The position numbers were made by a program, and so were the translations under genes. A stretch of 64,000 bases of DNA from positions 124,001-188,000 of the forward strand of contig CAWIWC010000005.1 of assembly GCA_963839745.1 (NCBI GenBank), written 5' to 3'. Source of the stretch: JAIBJN01 sp963839745 (GTDB lineage: Bacteria > Actinomycetota > Thermoleophilia > Gaiellales > Gaiellaceae). This document shows, in pieces, positions 7,971 to 16,827 of this stretch (position 1 is its first letter; every line of letters starts with the position of its first letter). The notes under the pieces are model-generated. The model was given only the letters and a program-made list of their open reading frames with translations. It did not search any database and had not been told where the DNA came from.

Positions 7971-8917
7971 GCGAGAGCCCGTCGAGCCAGGCGGAAGAGC
8001 TGAGGCTCAGGGAGCGCCTGGCGAAGCTCCGCGACCTGCCGCTCCTGCGCGGGGTCGGGGTCTCCGGCGAGATGGCGAGGCTCAAGCGCCAGCTCGACCG
8101 CATCGCCGCCGAGCCGAGCGAGGACGAGGTCTGGCGCTCGGTCGAGCTCGCGCGCCACCAGGACCGGCCCTACACGCTCGACTACATCGAGCGCATGTGC
8201 GACGACTTCGTCGAGCTGCACGGCGACCGCGCCTTCGCGGACGACCCGGCGATCGTCGCCGGGCTCGCCCGCTTCGACGGGCGAACGGTCGTCCTGGTCG
8301 GCCATCAGAAGGGCCGGGACATCCGCGAGCGCACGCACCGCAACTTCGGCATGACCTACCCGGAGGGCTACCGCAAGGCCATGCGCGCGATGGAGCTGGC
8401 CGACCGGCACCGCTTTCCCGTGGTCACGCTGGTGGACACTCCGGGCGCCTATCCGGGCGTCACGGCCGAGCAGCACGGGCAGGGAGGGTGGATCGCCCGC
8501 TGCCAGCTGCTCATGGCGCGCCTCGGGGTCCCGACCGTCGCCTGCGTGATCGGCGAGGGCGGCTCGGGCGGCGCGGTCGCGATCGCGCTCACCGACCGCG
8601 TGCTCATGCAGCAGAACGCGATCTACTCGGTCATCTCGCCCGAGGGGTGCGCGGCCATCCTCTGGCGCGACGCCGGCGAGGCCAAGAAGGCCGCCGCCGC
8701 GTTCAAGCCGGATGCCGTCCACTGCCAGGAGCTGGGCGTCGTGGACGGCATCGTCCCCGAGCCCCCCGGCGGCGCCCACACGGACCCCGACGAGGCCGCC
8801 CGGCTGCTCGCGGAGTCCCTGAAGGGCTCGCTGGCCGAGACCGAGGGGCTCGATTCCGACGAGCGGCGACGCCTGAGACGGCGCCGTTTCCGGATGATGG
8901 GCCTCTACCTCGAGTAG
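7967..8917 (+). CDS. accA: Acetyl-CoA carboxylase carboxyltransferase subunit alpha (AccA)
   Basis: This 316-aa protein has the AccA hallmarks: ELHGDRAFADD, HQKGRD, NFGMTYPEGYRKA, DTPGAYPG and IGEGGSGGAVAI. It partners AccD in the carboxyltransferase. The start is the GTG in the overlap with accD. A series of hairpins follows in the gap to ligD. Confidence 0.96.
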   Translation: MSESPSSQAEELRLRERLAKLRDLPLLRGVGVSGEMARLKRQLDRIAAEPSEDEVWRSVELARHQDRPYTLDYIERMCDDFVELHGDRAFADDPAIVAGLARFDGRTVVLVGHQKGRDIRERTHRNFGMTYPEGYRKAMRAMELADRHRFPVVTLVDTPGAYPGVTAEQHGQGGWIARCQLLMARLGVPTVACVIGEGGSGGAVAIALTDRVLMQQNAIYSVISPEGCAAILWRDAGEAKKAAAAFKPDAVHCQELGVVDGIVPEPPGGAHTDPDEAARLLAESLKGSLAETEGLDSDERRRLRRRRFRMMGLYLE

Positions 8918-8946
8918 AGGGTCGGACCTCCGCAATCCACAGCGTC

Positions 8947-9015
8947 CACAGGGTTATCCCCGTGTCCCTGTGATGCCTTGTCCAAAGGCAAGGGGCCGGT
9001 ACCAAGACCGGCCCC
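8947..9015 (+). terminator. Cluster of three hairpins after accA
   Basis: Three adjacent inverted repeats are present: CACAGGG (8947-8953) with CCCTGTG (8966-8972); TGCCTT (8974-8979) with AAGGCA (8985-8990); and a perfect 9-bp GGGGCCGGT (8992-9000) with ACCGGCCCC (9007-9015) around a 6-nt loop. The last is strong enough to stop transcription, but only a weak T content follows. The 207-bp gap 8918-9124 holds no gene that I can support. Confidence 0.5.
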
Positions 9016-9124
9016 CGTTAGCCAACCCCCCGGTCGGCGATCGAAGAGGATGCCTCTTGATACCCCGCCGCGGACGGCCCAAACCTTCCGCGTGAAAATT
9101 CGCTCCACAGGCATGCTGTAGACC

Positions 9125-11443
9125 GTGGCGCGCCTACGCGAGTACGAGCGCAAGCGGTCGAAGGGAGCGACGCCGGAGCCGTTCGGCGACGGCGACGGTT
9201 CGTCGGGCAAGCCGATCTTCGTCGTCCAGCGCCACGACGCGCGCCGGCTTCATTACGACTTCCGCCTCGAGCGCGACGGCGCGCTCGCGAGCTGGGCCGT
9301 CCCCAAGGGCGTGCCGCTCGAGCCGGGGCAGCGCCACCTCGCCGTCCACGTCGAGGACCACCCGCTCGAGTACGCGACGTTCGCCGGGGAGATCCCTGCC
9401 GGGCAGTACGGAGCGGGCACCGTCGAGATCTGGGACACGGGCACCTACGAGCTTCTGGAGGAGAAGCGCGACGGTGGCTTGACGGTCCGGCTCGACGGCG
9501 AGCGTCTCAAGGGCGTCTGGACGCTCGTGCCGGCGAAGCTCGACGGGAACGAGAAGAACTGGCTCCTGCTCCGCAAGCAGGACGAGTCCGCGCCCGCGCC
9601 GCGCAGGCGTGGGACCGAGTACGTGCCGATGCTGGCGACTCTGGCGGAGGACGTGCCGAGCGGCGCCCCCTGGTCCCATGAAGTGAAGTGGGACGGCTAC
9701 CGGGCGATCGCGCGGGTCGCGGGCGGCGACGCGACCCTCACGAGCCGGAGAGGGCTCGACATGACCGAGCGCTTCGAGGTCGTGGCCCGGGCCCTCGAGC
9801 GCGCGGTCCGCACGCCGGACGTCGTCCTCGACGGCGAGGTCTGCGCGCTCGACGACGAGGGGCGCGCGAGCTTCTCGGTCATGCAGCAGGGCAAGGGCCC
9901 ACTCGTCCTCTACATCTTCGACGTGCTCGAGATCGACGGCGAGCCCGTCGTCGACCTCCCGCTGCGCGAGCGGCGCGAGCGCCTCGAGGAAGTCGTCGAC
10001 TTCAAGGGGGCGATCAGGCTCTCGCAGGCCTTCGACGACGGCGAGGCGCTCTTCGAGGCCGCCAAGGAGCAGGGCCTGGAGGGGATCGTCTCCAAGAAGG
10101 TCGAGTCGAGATACCAGCCGGGAAAGCGAACCCGCGAGTGGCTGAAGGTGAAGACGACAGGCCGCCAGGAGTTTCTCGTCGCCGGGTACACGCAGGGGCA
10201 GGGCCGGCGGGCGGGGCGCTTCGGCTCACTGGTGCTCGCCGTCCGCAAGGGCAAGGAGCTCGAGTACGTCGGCAACGTCGGCAGCGGGTTCACCGAGGAC
10301 GAGATCGACCGGCTGCTGGCCAAGCTCCGACCGCTCGAGCGCGACACGCCGCCCTTCCGCGAGGTGCCGAAGATCCCGAGGGTGCGCAAGGGCGACATCG
10401 TGTGGGTCGAGCCCAGGCTGGTGGCCGAGGTGAAGTTCGCCGAGTGGACACACGACGGGCGCCTGCGAGCGCCCGTGTACGAAGGGCTCCGAGAGGACAA
10501 AGAGGCGGCCGACGTGCATCGCGAGGAACCGCTACCCGACGAGATCCGCAAGGGCAAGCGGACGCTGAAGCTCTCGAACCTCGACAAGGTCTTCTGGCCG
10601 GATGAGGGGATCACGAAGGGCGACCTGATCGCGTACTACCGAGAGGTGGCGCCGGTGCTCGTCCCCCACCTCCGCGACCGGCCGTTCACGATGAAGCGTT
10701 ATCCCGACGGCTGGCAGGGCAAGCACTTCTTCCAGAAGGACGCGCCCTCGCACATGCCGGAGTGGATCCCGACGTTCTCGTACCGGTCGACCTCACGCCA
10801 GACGCGCGAGAAGCGGACGCTCCGCTACCCGCTCGTGAACGACGAGCTCGCGCTCGTCTGGATGGCGAACATGGGTTGCATCGACATGAACACCTGGTAC
10901 TCGCGGGCCGACAAGCCCGAACGGCCGGACTGGGTGCTCTTCGACCTCGACCCCTCGGACGACGTCGGCTTCCCAGAGGTCGTGCGTGTGGCCCTCCTCG
11001 TCAAGGACGTGCTCGACGCGCTCGGGCTCGTGGGCCTTCCCAAGACGAGCGGCTCGGACGGCTTCCACGTGCTCGTGCCGATCCAGCGGCGCCACACCTA
11101 CGGGCAGACGCGCGAGTTCGCCGAGATCGTCGCCGGGACGCTCGCCCGCCTGCACCCCGGGCTCGTGACGACCGAGTGGGCGAAGGCGAAGCGCCGCGGC
11201 GTGCTCATCGACTCGAACCAGAACGGCGAGGGGAAGACGATCGCGTCGGTCTACTCGGTGCGCCCGAACGCCGGCGCTCCCGTGTCGACCCCGCTCCGCT
11301 GGGAGGAGGTCACCGAAGACCTCGACCCGACGTCCTTCACGATGGAGGTCGTCCTCGGCCGGGTCGAGCGCGACGGCGATCTGTTCGCGGACGTGCTGGA
11401 GCTGAAGCAGGCGCTCGGCCCGGCGCTGCGCGAGCTCACGTAG
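9125..11443 (+). CDS. ligD: ATP-dependent DNA ligase LigD (phosphoesterase-ligase-polymerase)
   Basis: This 772-aa end-joining enzyme has three domains. Residues about 30-150 are the 3'-phosphoesterase (RRLHYDFRLE, HPLEYATFAG). About 165-460 is the ATP-dependent ligase, with the adenylated Lys188 in EVKWDGYR. About 475-770 is the primase-polymerase (LDLDPSDDVGF-like, PKTSGSDGFHVLVPI). The order is that of Pseudomonas LigD, not the polymerase-first order of Mycobacterium. The start is a GTG at 9125. Its usual partner Ku is not in the window. The stop overlaps the convergent GNAT gene by 8 bp. Confidence 0.95.
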   Translation: MARLREYERKRSKGATPEPFGDGDGSSGKPIFVVQRHDARRLHYDFRLERDGALASWAVPKGVPLEPGQRHLAVHVEDHPLEYATFAGEIPAGQYGAGTVEIWDTGTYELLEEKRDGGLTVRLDGERLKGVWTLVPAKLDGNEKNWLLLRKQDESAPAPRRRGTEYVPMLATLAEDVPSGAPWSHEVKWDGYRAIARVAGGDATLTSRRGLDMTERFEVVARALERAVRTPDVVLDGEVCALDDEGRASFSVMQQGKGPLVLYIFDVLEIDGEPVVDLPLRERRERLEEVVDFKGAIRLSQAFDDGEALFEAAKEQGLEGIVSKKVESRYQPGKRTREWLKVKTTGRQEFLVAGYTQGQGRRAGRFGSLVLAVRKGKELEYVGNVGSGFTEDEIDRLLAKLRPLERDTPPFREVPKIPRVRKGDIVWVEPRLVAEVKFAEWTHDGRLRAPVYEGLREDKEAADVHREEPLPDEIRKGKRTLKLSNLDKVFWPDEGITKGDLIAYYREVAPVLVPHLRDRPFTMKRYPDGWQGKHFFQKDAPSHMPEWIPTFSYRSTSRQTREKRTLRYPLVNDELALVWMANMGCIDMNTWYSRADKPERPDWVLFDLDPSDDVGFPEVVRVALLVKDVLDALGLVGLPKTSGSDGFHVLVPIQRRHTYGQTREFAEIVAGTLARLHPGLVTTEWAKAKRRGVLIDSNQNGEGKTIASVYSVRPNAGAPVSTPLRWEEVTEDLDPTSFTMEVVLGRVERDGDLFADVLELKQALGPALRELT

Positions 11444-12209
11444 GGGCGACGAGGACGGGCTTCCTGAGGAAGCTCCAGGTGTGGCCGATCGTCTCGAAGC
11501 CGAGCCGCCCGTAGAGCTCCTTCGGCCCGTTTTCGTCGTTGGCGATCAGGAAGACGAAGGTGTGGCCCGAGGCCAGTGCCTCCTCGACGGCCCGCAGGAC
11601 GACGGCGCTGGCCAGGCCCTTGCCGCGGTGGTCAGGGCAGGTGGCAACGTCCTCGATCTGGGCGGTTCTCCCGTCCGAGTAGAGGTCGGTGGCGCTCACG
11701 ACCGTGCCGCCCTCGCGCACGGCGAAGTGGCGCGCGGAGCCGGCCTCGCTCCAGAGGACGTTCGCGTCGAGGAGCATGCTCACGGTCTCCTCGTCCTCCG
11801 CCCAGGGCTCGCTGCGCGCGATCTCCGCGCGGAAGGCCCTGAGGTCCTCGACTTTGACCTCGTCGACCCGGGCCGAGGCAGTGGTGCGATCGCCGCCGCC
11901 CCGGTAGGCCATGTGGACGAGCCGATCGGATTCCCAGCCCAGGCGCGTGAGGAAGGGCTTGCACGTGGCGCCTACCCCGTCGTCGAGCGCGTCGACGCGG
12001 CGGTGCGCGTGGCCGGCGTCCGTGTGCAGGAGCTCTGCGTCCGAGGCGATCTCACCGGGGTCGACCTCGCCGCGGGCTTCGACGCACACCGCGTTGAGGT
12101 CCCAGACCCGCGGGTACTTCGGGTTGAAGTAGGCGTGGCCGAAGCGGAAGGGGATCACCCGCTGGGCGGAACGCTTCCGCATCGCGCTCTCGAACGCGAC
12201 GGCTCGCAC
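11436..12209 (-). CDS. GNAT family N-acetyltransferase
   Basis: This protein of about 257 aa has its acetyltransferase domain in the C-terminal half: VATCPDHRGKGLASAVV is the acetyl-CoA pyrophosphate-binding motif A, and ANDENGPKELYGRLGF is motif B. The N-terminal half is a less conserved GNAT-like or substrate domain. The start is uncertain. The GTG at 12207-12209 is 16 nt from an AGGAGG, while an upstream TTG at 12222-12224 is only 1 nt from it. The substrate is unknown. It may follow the HD-GYP gene in one transcript (20-bp gap). Confidence 0.8.
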   Translation of the reverse strand: MRAVAFESAMRKRSAQRVIPFRFGHAYFNPKYPRVWDLNAVCVEARGEVDPGEIASDAELLHTDAGHAHRRVDALDDGVGATCKPFLTRLGWESDRLVHMAYRGGGDRTTASARVDEVKVEDLRAFRAEIARSEPWAEDEETVSMLLDANVLWSEAGSARHFAVREGGTVVSATDLYSDGRTAQIEDVATCPDHRGKGLASAVVLRAVEEALASGHTFVFLIANDENGPKELYGRLGFETIGHTWSFLRKPVLVAPT

Positions 12210-12229
12210 GAAGTCGGAGGACAAGCCTC

Positions 12230-13639
12230 CTAGACTGCCACGCCGAGGACGAGTGCGTCTCGTGCGAGCACGCGCTCGAGGGCTGCGACGCAGCCGGGGT
12301 CGAAGGCCGAGCCGGTCTGCTCGCGGAGCAGGCCGATCGCCTTGTCGTGCGTCCACGCATCGCGGTAGACGCGGACGGAGAGGAGCGCGTCGTACACGTC
12401 GCAGACGGTGAGGATGCGCGTCTCCAGGTCGAGGTCGAGTGCCGTGCGGCCGTGCGGGTAACCGGCGCCGTCGAGCCGCTCGTGGTGGTCGAGCACGAGC
12501 CTGCGGACCAGGTCGGAGAAGCCGCCGAGCTCGCCGAGGAGCTTGTGGCCCCACTCGGGATGCCGCTTGATGACTGCGAACTCGTCCTCGTCGAGGGCCC
12601 CCGGCTTCTTGAGGATCTCGTCGGGGACGGAGAGCTTGCCGATGTCGTGCAGCAGCCCGCCGGTGGCGAGCGAGCGGAGGCGGTTCGGCGGAAGCCCGAG
12701 CTCCTCGCCGACGAGCACGGCCCGCAGGGCGACGCGGCGCGTGTGGCCCTCGGTGTACTCGTCCTTCTCGGCGAGCCTGAGCGTGAGGGCGCGGACGCGT
12801 GCGCCGAGGAATGCCTGCTCGGCCTGGACCAGCTCGCCGGCGCGAGGCCCGCCCGTGAGCGAGCGCGAGGGCTGCGCCCGGCTCAGGTCGATTGCGACCG
12901 GGATCCCGACGAGGGCGATGCCCAGAAGCTCGAAGCCGTGGCCGAGCCACCAGCCGAGCTGCATGTAGTCGAGGACGAGCGCCGCGACGAGCGCGGTGGC
13001 GAGGAACGAGAGACCGAGCACGACCAGGAGGTCGGAGAGGCGGCGGGTGAGAAGGTAGGTGTTGATCGCCCGCACGCCGAGGAAGGCGTAGAGGAGCAGG
13101 CCGACCGCGAGGAGGCTGAGGGCGAGCGGGCCGCCGGCCTCGGGGACGTCCGGGACGACGCTCGGGACGAGCATCCCGACGGCGCCCAGGATCGCGATCG
13201 CGACGATCAGGATGACCTGGAGCACGACGAGCCGGTTCACGCTCTGAGGCTCGGTCACGGTCGGCAGCGCGGCGAGCGCGAGAACGGCAGCGCCGAGGAG
13301 CAGCGTCGCGCCGCCGGTGAACGCGCCGAGGCCTCCCTCGTAGCCCATGATCATCCCGGGTGTCGCGAGCCCGTGGAGCGCGAGCAGCGCGGCCATGACC
13401 GAGAAGGCCGTGCCGACGAGGACCGTGCGCGCGTCGTTGCGCCGCCAGCCCACGATCGTGAGCGCGAGCGCGGCGACCGTCGCGAGGATGGCGCCGAAGC
13501 CGACGCCCCAGAAGTGGACGCCGCTCCCGGGCATGTACTCGTGCCTGCCGACGAGGAGCAAGACGGTGGCGGGAAGGGCCACGCCGGCCGCGCAAACTCC
13601 CACTGCGGACGCCGTCTGCCGCCTCAACATCGTTCGCAT
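12230..13639 (-). CDS. Membrane-bound HD-GYP domain protein (putative c-di-GMP phosphodiesterase)
   Basis: This 469-aa protein has about eight hydrophobic segments in residues 1-255, forming an uncharacterised membrane sensor, followed by an HD-GYP domain. The metal and signature residues are present: HTRRV, LLHDIGK, KRHPEWGH and HHERLDGAGYP. The family hydrolyses cyclic di-GMP. A GAF-GGDEF cyclase at 56230 shows that the signal is also made in this organism. What the membrane part senses is unknown. Confidence 0.87.
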   Translation of the reverse strand: MRTMLRRQTASAVGVCAAGVALPATVLLLVGRHEYMPGSGVHFWGVGFGAILATVAALALTIVGWRRNDARTVLVGTAFSVMAALLALHGLATPGMIMGYEGGLGAFTGGATLLLGAAVLALAALPTVTEPQSVNRLVVLQVILIVAIAILGAVGMLVPSVVPDVPEAGGPLALSLLAVGLLLYAFLGVRAINTYLLTRRLSDLLVVLGLSFLATALVAALVLDYMQLGWWLGHGFELLGIALVGIPVAIDLSRAQPSRSLTGGPRAGELVQAEQAFLGARVRALTLRLAEKDEYTEGHTRRVALRAVLVGEELGLPPNRLRSLATGGLLHDIGKLSVPDEILKKPGALDEDEFAVIKRHPEWGHKLLGELGGFSDLVRRLVLDHHERLDGAGYPHGRTALDLDLETRILTVCDVYDALLSVRVYRDAWTHDKAIGLLREQTGSAFDPGCVAALERVLARDALVLGVAV

Positions 13640-13677
13640 AGGACGCTGTATCGGCCGAAGTCCGCGTCGAGTTAACG

Positions 13678-13695
13678 GTCAAGCATGAGCTTGAC
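13678..13695. promoter_or_regulatory. Perfect inverted repeat upstream of M36 protease leader
   Basis: GTCAAGC (13678-13684) and GCTTGAC (13689-13695) flank ATGA. It lies about 20 bp upstream of a TTGACA-type promoter and 39 bp upstream of the HD-GYP start, so it could be an operator for either divergent gene. Confidence 0.4.
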
Positions 13696-13713
13696 GGAAA
13701 ACGAGTTGTCTCA

Positions 13714-13741
13714 TTGACACCCGGTCGGCGTTGGTTAAGAC
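13714..13741 (+). promoter_or_regulatory. Sigma-70-type promoter, M36 protease leader
   Basis: TTGACA (13714-13719) is followed after 16 bp by TAAGAC (13736-13741). It is one of the few clear -35/-10 pairs in the window and would give a leader of about 240 nt containing a small open reading frame. The rest of 13640-13986 shows no other gene. Confidence 0.5.
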
Positions 13742-13785
13742 TTGCGCCGTCAATTCGACGCCCCAGGGCAGGAGGAGAACGACGG

Positions 13786-13869
13786 ATGCCGTCTCGATCC
13801 TCTTGGGTGGTCCTCGCCGTGGCCGTTCGTACGGCGACCAGCTTGGCGTGGACCGGGGGGTGCGACTAG
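13786..13869 (+). CDS. Possible 27-aa leader peptide
   Basis: An ATG with a strong AGGAGG (13770-13775, 10-nt spacing) opens a 27-codon frame reading MPSRSSWVVLAVAVRTATSL and ending in a cysteine. It has a hydrophobic core. It lies between the promoter and the M36 protease start. It could be a small membrane peptide or a leader peptide; support is the ribosome binding site only. Confidence 0.35.
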   Translation: MPSRSSWVVLAVAVRTATSLAWTGGCD

Positions 13870-13986
13870 CCACTCTCCGCAGTCAGGGACGAGAGGGGAA
13901 AGGAGAAGCGACAGGCCAAGACTCGCTCAGTCCGTGCAGGCGACATCAACTTCGAGTCATGCCCAACCTCGGGCAGGAGGGGGAGA

Positions 13987-16781
13987 ATGCGTTCGAAGTC
14001 TTTCTGGGCGCTCATGACGGTGATCGTGGTCACAGCGCTCGCGCTGGTGCCGAGTTCGCTGTCGGCGTCCGACTCAGTCACAGCGGCCGACGCGGCCGCC
14101 GGCGATGCGCTCGATTCCGCGCTCGCCTACGTCAACTCGCATCCGGCCGACCTCGGCGTCACGAGCGCCGACGTGGCCGACCTCTACGCAACGAGCATCG
14201 TGAAGAGCCGCCACAGCGGTGTTACCCACGTGAATCTGAACCAGCGGTTCCAGGGCCTCGAGGTCTTCGATGCCCACGCGACCGTCAACGTCGCGGCCGA
14301 CGGGCGGGTCGTCTTCGCGGCCGGCGCATTCGTGCGCGGTCTGCGCGCGGCCGGACCGGCCGAAGCCGTTCTCGACGCCGCAGACGCCGTTGAGGCCGCC
14401 GCCGCCGGTCTCGAGCTCGCAGAGCCCGTCAACCTCCGGATCCTCGAGGAGGACGACGGAGAGGCGCTCGTCTCGAGCGGCGGCATCTCGCATGCGGCCA
14501 TCCCGGCACGGCTCGGCTGGCAGCCGACCAGCAACGGGCTGCGTCTTGCCTGGCAGGTGACCATCGACGATTCCTCCGCCGCGCACCTGTGGAATGCGGC
14601 GGTGGACGCCCGGACGGGCAAGCTCCTGGATTCGGCGGACTGGACGAGCCACGACTCGCTCGAGAACCTGAGCACGCTCTCCCGCGTCGGGAGCACGTCG
14701 ATCGTCTCGACGTCGAGCGTGCCGTTCCCGCCGAACCCCGTGGTCGACGGGTCGAGCTACCGCGTCCTCCAGCTGCCGACGGAGAGCCCGAACGACGCGG
14801 CTCGCCAGCTTGTGCAGAACCCGGCCGACGGGCTCGCTTCGCCGTTCGGCTGGCACGACACGAACGGCGTCCCCGGGGCGGAGTTCACGATCACCCGCGG
14901 GAACAACAACCACGCCTATCTAGACCAGGACGACGACGAGGCGCAGGACTTCGGTGGCAGCCCGAGCGGCGGTGCGGGGCTCGACTTCGACTTCCCCGCC
15001 GACCTGACGGAGCACGCGCAGTTCTACCGCGACGCCGTTGTCACGAACCTGTTCTACGGCTGCAACACGTTCCACGACATCTTCTACCGCTTCGGCTTCG
15101 ACGAGGCAGCAGGGAACTTCCAGGCGAACAACTACGGCCGCGGCGGCCTCGGCGGCGACTACGTCCGCTGCGAGGCTCAGGACGGCTCGGGGACGAACAA
15201 CGCCAACTTCTCGACGCCGACCGAGCCGACGCCCGGCACCGGCGTGCCGCGGATGCAGATGTTCCTCTGGCCGGGGAGCATCACGACGTTCGGGCTCCAG
15301 AACCAGGTCGTCGTCAACGGCGTCGGCGACTTCGGCGCCGGCTGGGCGCGGTACGGGCCTCCGGCCACGAACGCCGGCGTCAGCGGGCCAGATCGTCCTC
15401 GTGAACGACGGGCAGCGCGCTCGCCGACCGAGGGCTGCGACTGCGCTCGTGGGCTTCCCGGCCGGCGCGATCGCGCCGTGGTCGACCGGCGGCACGCTGC
15501 CACGTTCCAGCGTGAAGACGCAGAACGCCCAGGCGGCCGGCGCGAGCGCGGTCATCCTGGCCGACAACACCACCCCCCGCCGGCGACGCCGACGCCGCCG
15601 ACGCATGAGCGGCAGCTTCGTCGCCGCGCCGGAGACGATCCCGACGGTCAGCGTCACCCAGGCCGACGGGGCCGCGATCAAGGCGGCGCTGCCCGCGACG
15701 GGCACCGTCCGCAAGACCCCGGGCCGCCCGGGGATCCGGGACGGCGACTTCGAGAACGGGATCATCTTCCACGAGTACGGTCACGGGCTCTCGAACCGCC
15801 TCACCGGCGGTCCCGCGGTCAACTGCCTCAGCGGCAACGAGCAGGCGGGCGAGGGCTGGAGCGACTACGTCGCCATCTCGACCATGCTCAACCCGGCGCT
15901 CGACGACCCGGAGGGCCCGCGCGGGATGGGGCCGTACGCCCTCTTCCAGCCGAACCGTCAGGGCAACGGCATCCGTCCGCGGCCGTACTCGCGGAACATG
16001 GAGATCCAGCCGTTCACCTACGACAGCATCAAGACGAACGGCTGGCTGAACGGGACCTCGCTGGCCCTCCCGCACGGCCTCGGGCCACGGCTGGGCCGCC
16101 ACGCTCTGGGACGTCACGTGGGATCTCGTGGACAAGCACGGGTTCAACCCGAACGTGTACGAGGACTGGGACACCGGCGGAAACAACCGGGCCATCCAGT
16201 ACGTCGTCGACGGGCTCAAGATCCAGGGCTGCGGCCCGGGCCTGGTCGTCGCCCGCGCGGCGATCATCGCGGCGGCGGACGTGCTCGACAGCGACGATGA
16301 GTGCACGCTCTGGGCGGCGTTCTCCCGCCGCGGGCTGGGCTTCAGCGCCGTGCAGGGGACGACGAACCGCGACGACAACACCGAGGCGTTCGACACGCAA
16401 CCCGCGTGCCGCCGCGGCTTCCTGAGCCCGGTGGTGCAGCCGTACGGCTCGTTGAACGAGGTGGATGCCGGCGAGGCGGTGCCGCTCAGGTTCACCGCGG
16501 ACGGCTACAGGCAGCTGGACGTCTTGAAGGACAGCGGCTCGCCGTTCTCGCGCAAGGTGGACTGCGCGACGTTGCGGGTCCCGAGCCAGGGCGCGGCGAT
16601 CACGCCGCGGGAGTTCCCGCAGGACACCGTGACCCCGGGGGCCTCGAAGCTGACGGTGACCCCGCAGGGTGTCTTCCTCTACCCCTGGGCGACGCTCGAG
16701 GAGTGGGCGGGGACGTGCCGTGAGCTCGTGCTGACGCGGGACGACGGCAGGCAGCACCGCGCCTTCTTCCGCTTCCTCTAG
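13987..16781 (+). pseudogene. M36 (fungalysin-type) secreted metalloprotease, multiply frameshifted
   Basis: The start has a strong AGGAGGGGG site and a signal peptide (residues 1-26). An FTP-like propeptide and the M36 catalytic domain follow. The zinc motif HEYGH near 15770, the downstream GEGWSDY and an inserted PA domain (FPAGAIA, QNAQAAGA) are all visible, but in different frames. Frame changes are needed near 15387, at several points between 15400 and 15500, near 15575-15605 (where the frame otherwise gives nine arginines in a row), and near 16080. Most are one-base changes in short G or C runs. When repaired, it is a full-length protease of about 930 aa. It is either a decayed gene or, as likely, a gene with sequence errors. 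Confidence 0.82.
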
Positions 16782-16799
16782 GGAGGTCGAATCCGACGC

Positions 16800-16827
16800 G
16801 AGGGGCGCCCGGAAACGGGCGCCCCTC
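16800..16827. terminator. Bidirectional intrinsic terminator, M36 protease / NDH-2
   Basis: A perfect 12-bp stem GAGGGGCGCCCG (16800-16811) and its complement (16816-16827) enclose a GAAA tetraloop and are followed by TATTTCT. It lies between convergent genes and its right arm touches the NDH-2 stop codon. Confidence 0.85.

Noticed and set aside
8930..8975. TTATCC and repeated CCACAG motifs after accA as DnaA boxes or an origin of replication
   Set aside because: No dnaA, dnaN or recF nearby, no full TTATCCACA box and no AT-rich unwinding region; the bases are better explained as arms of hairpins.
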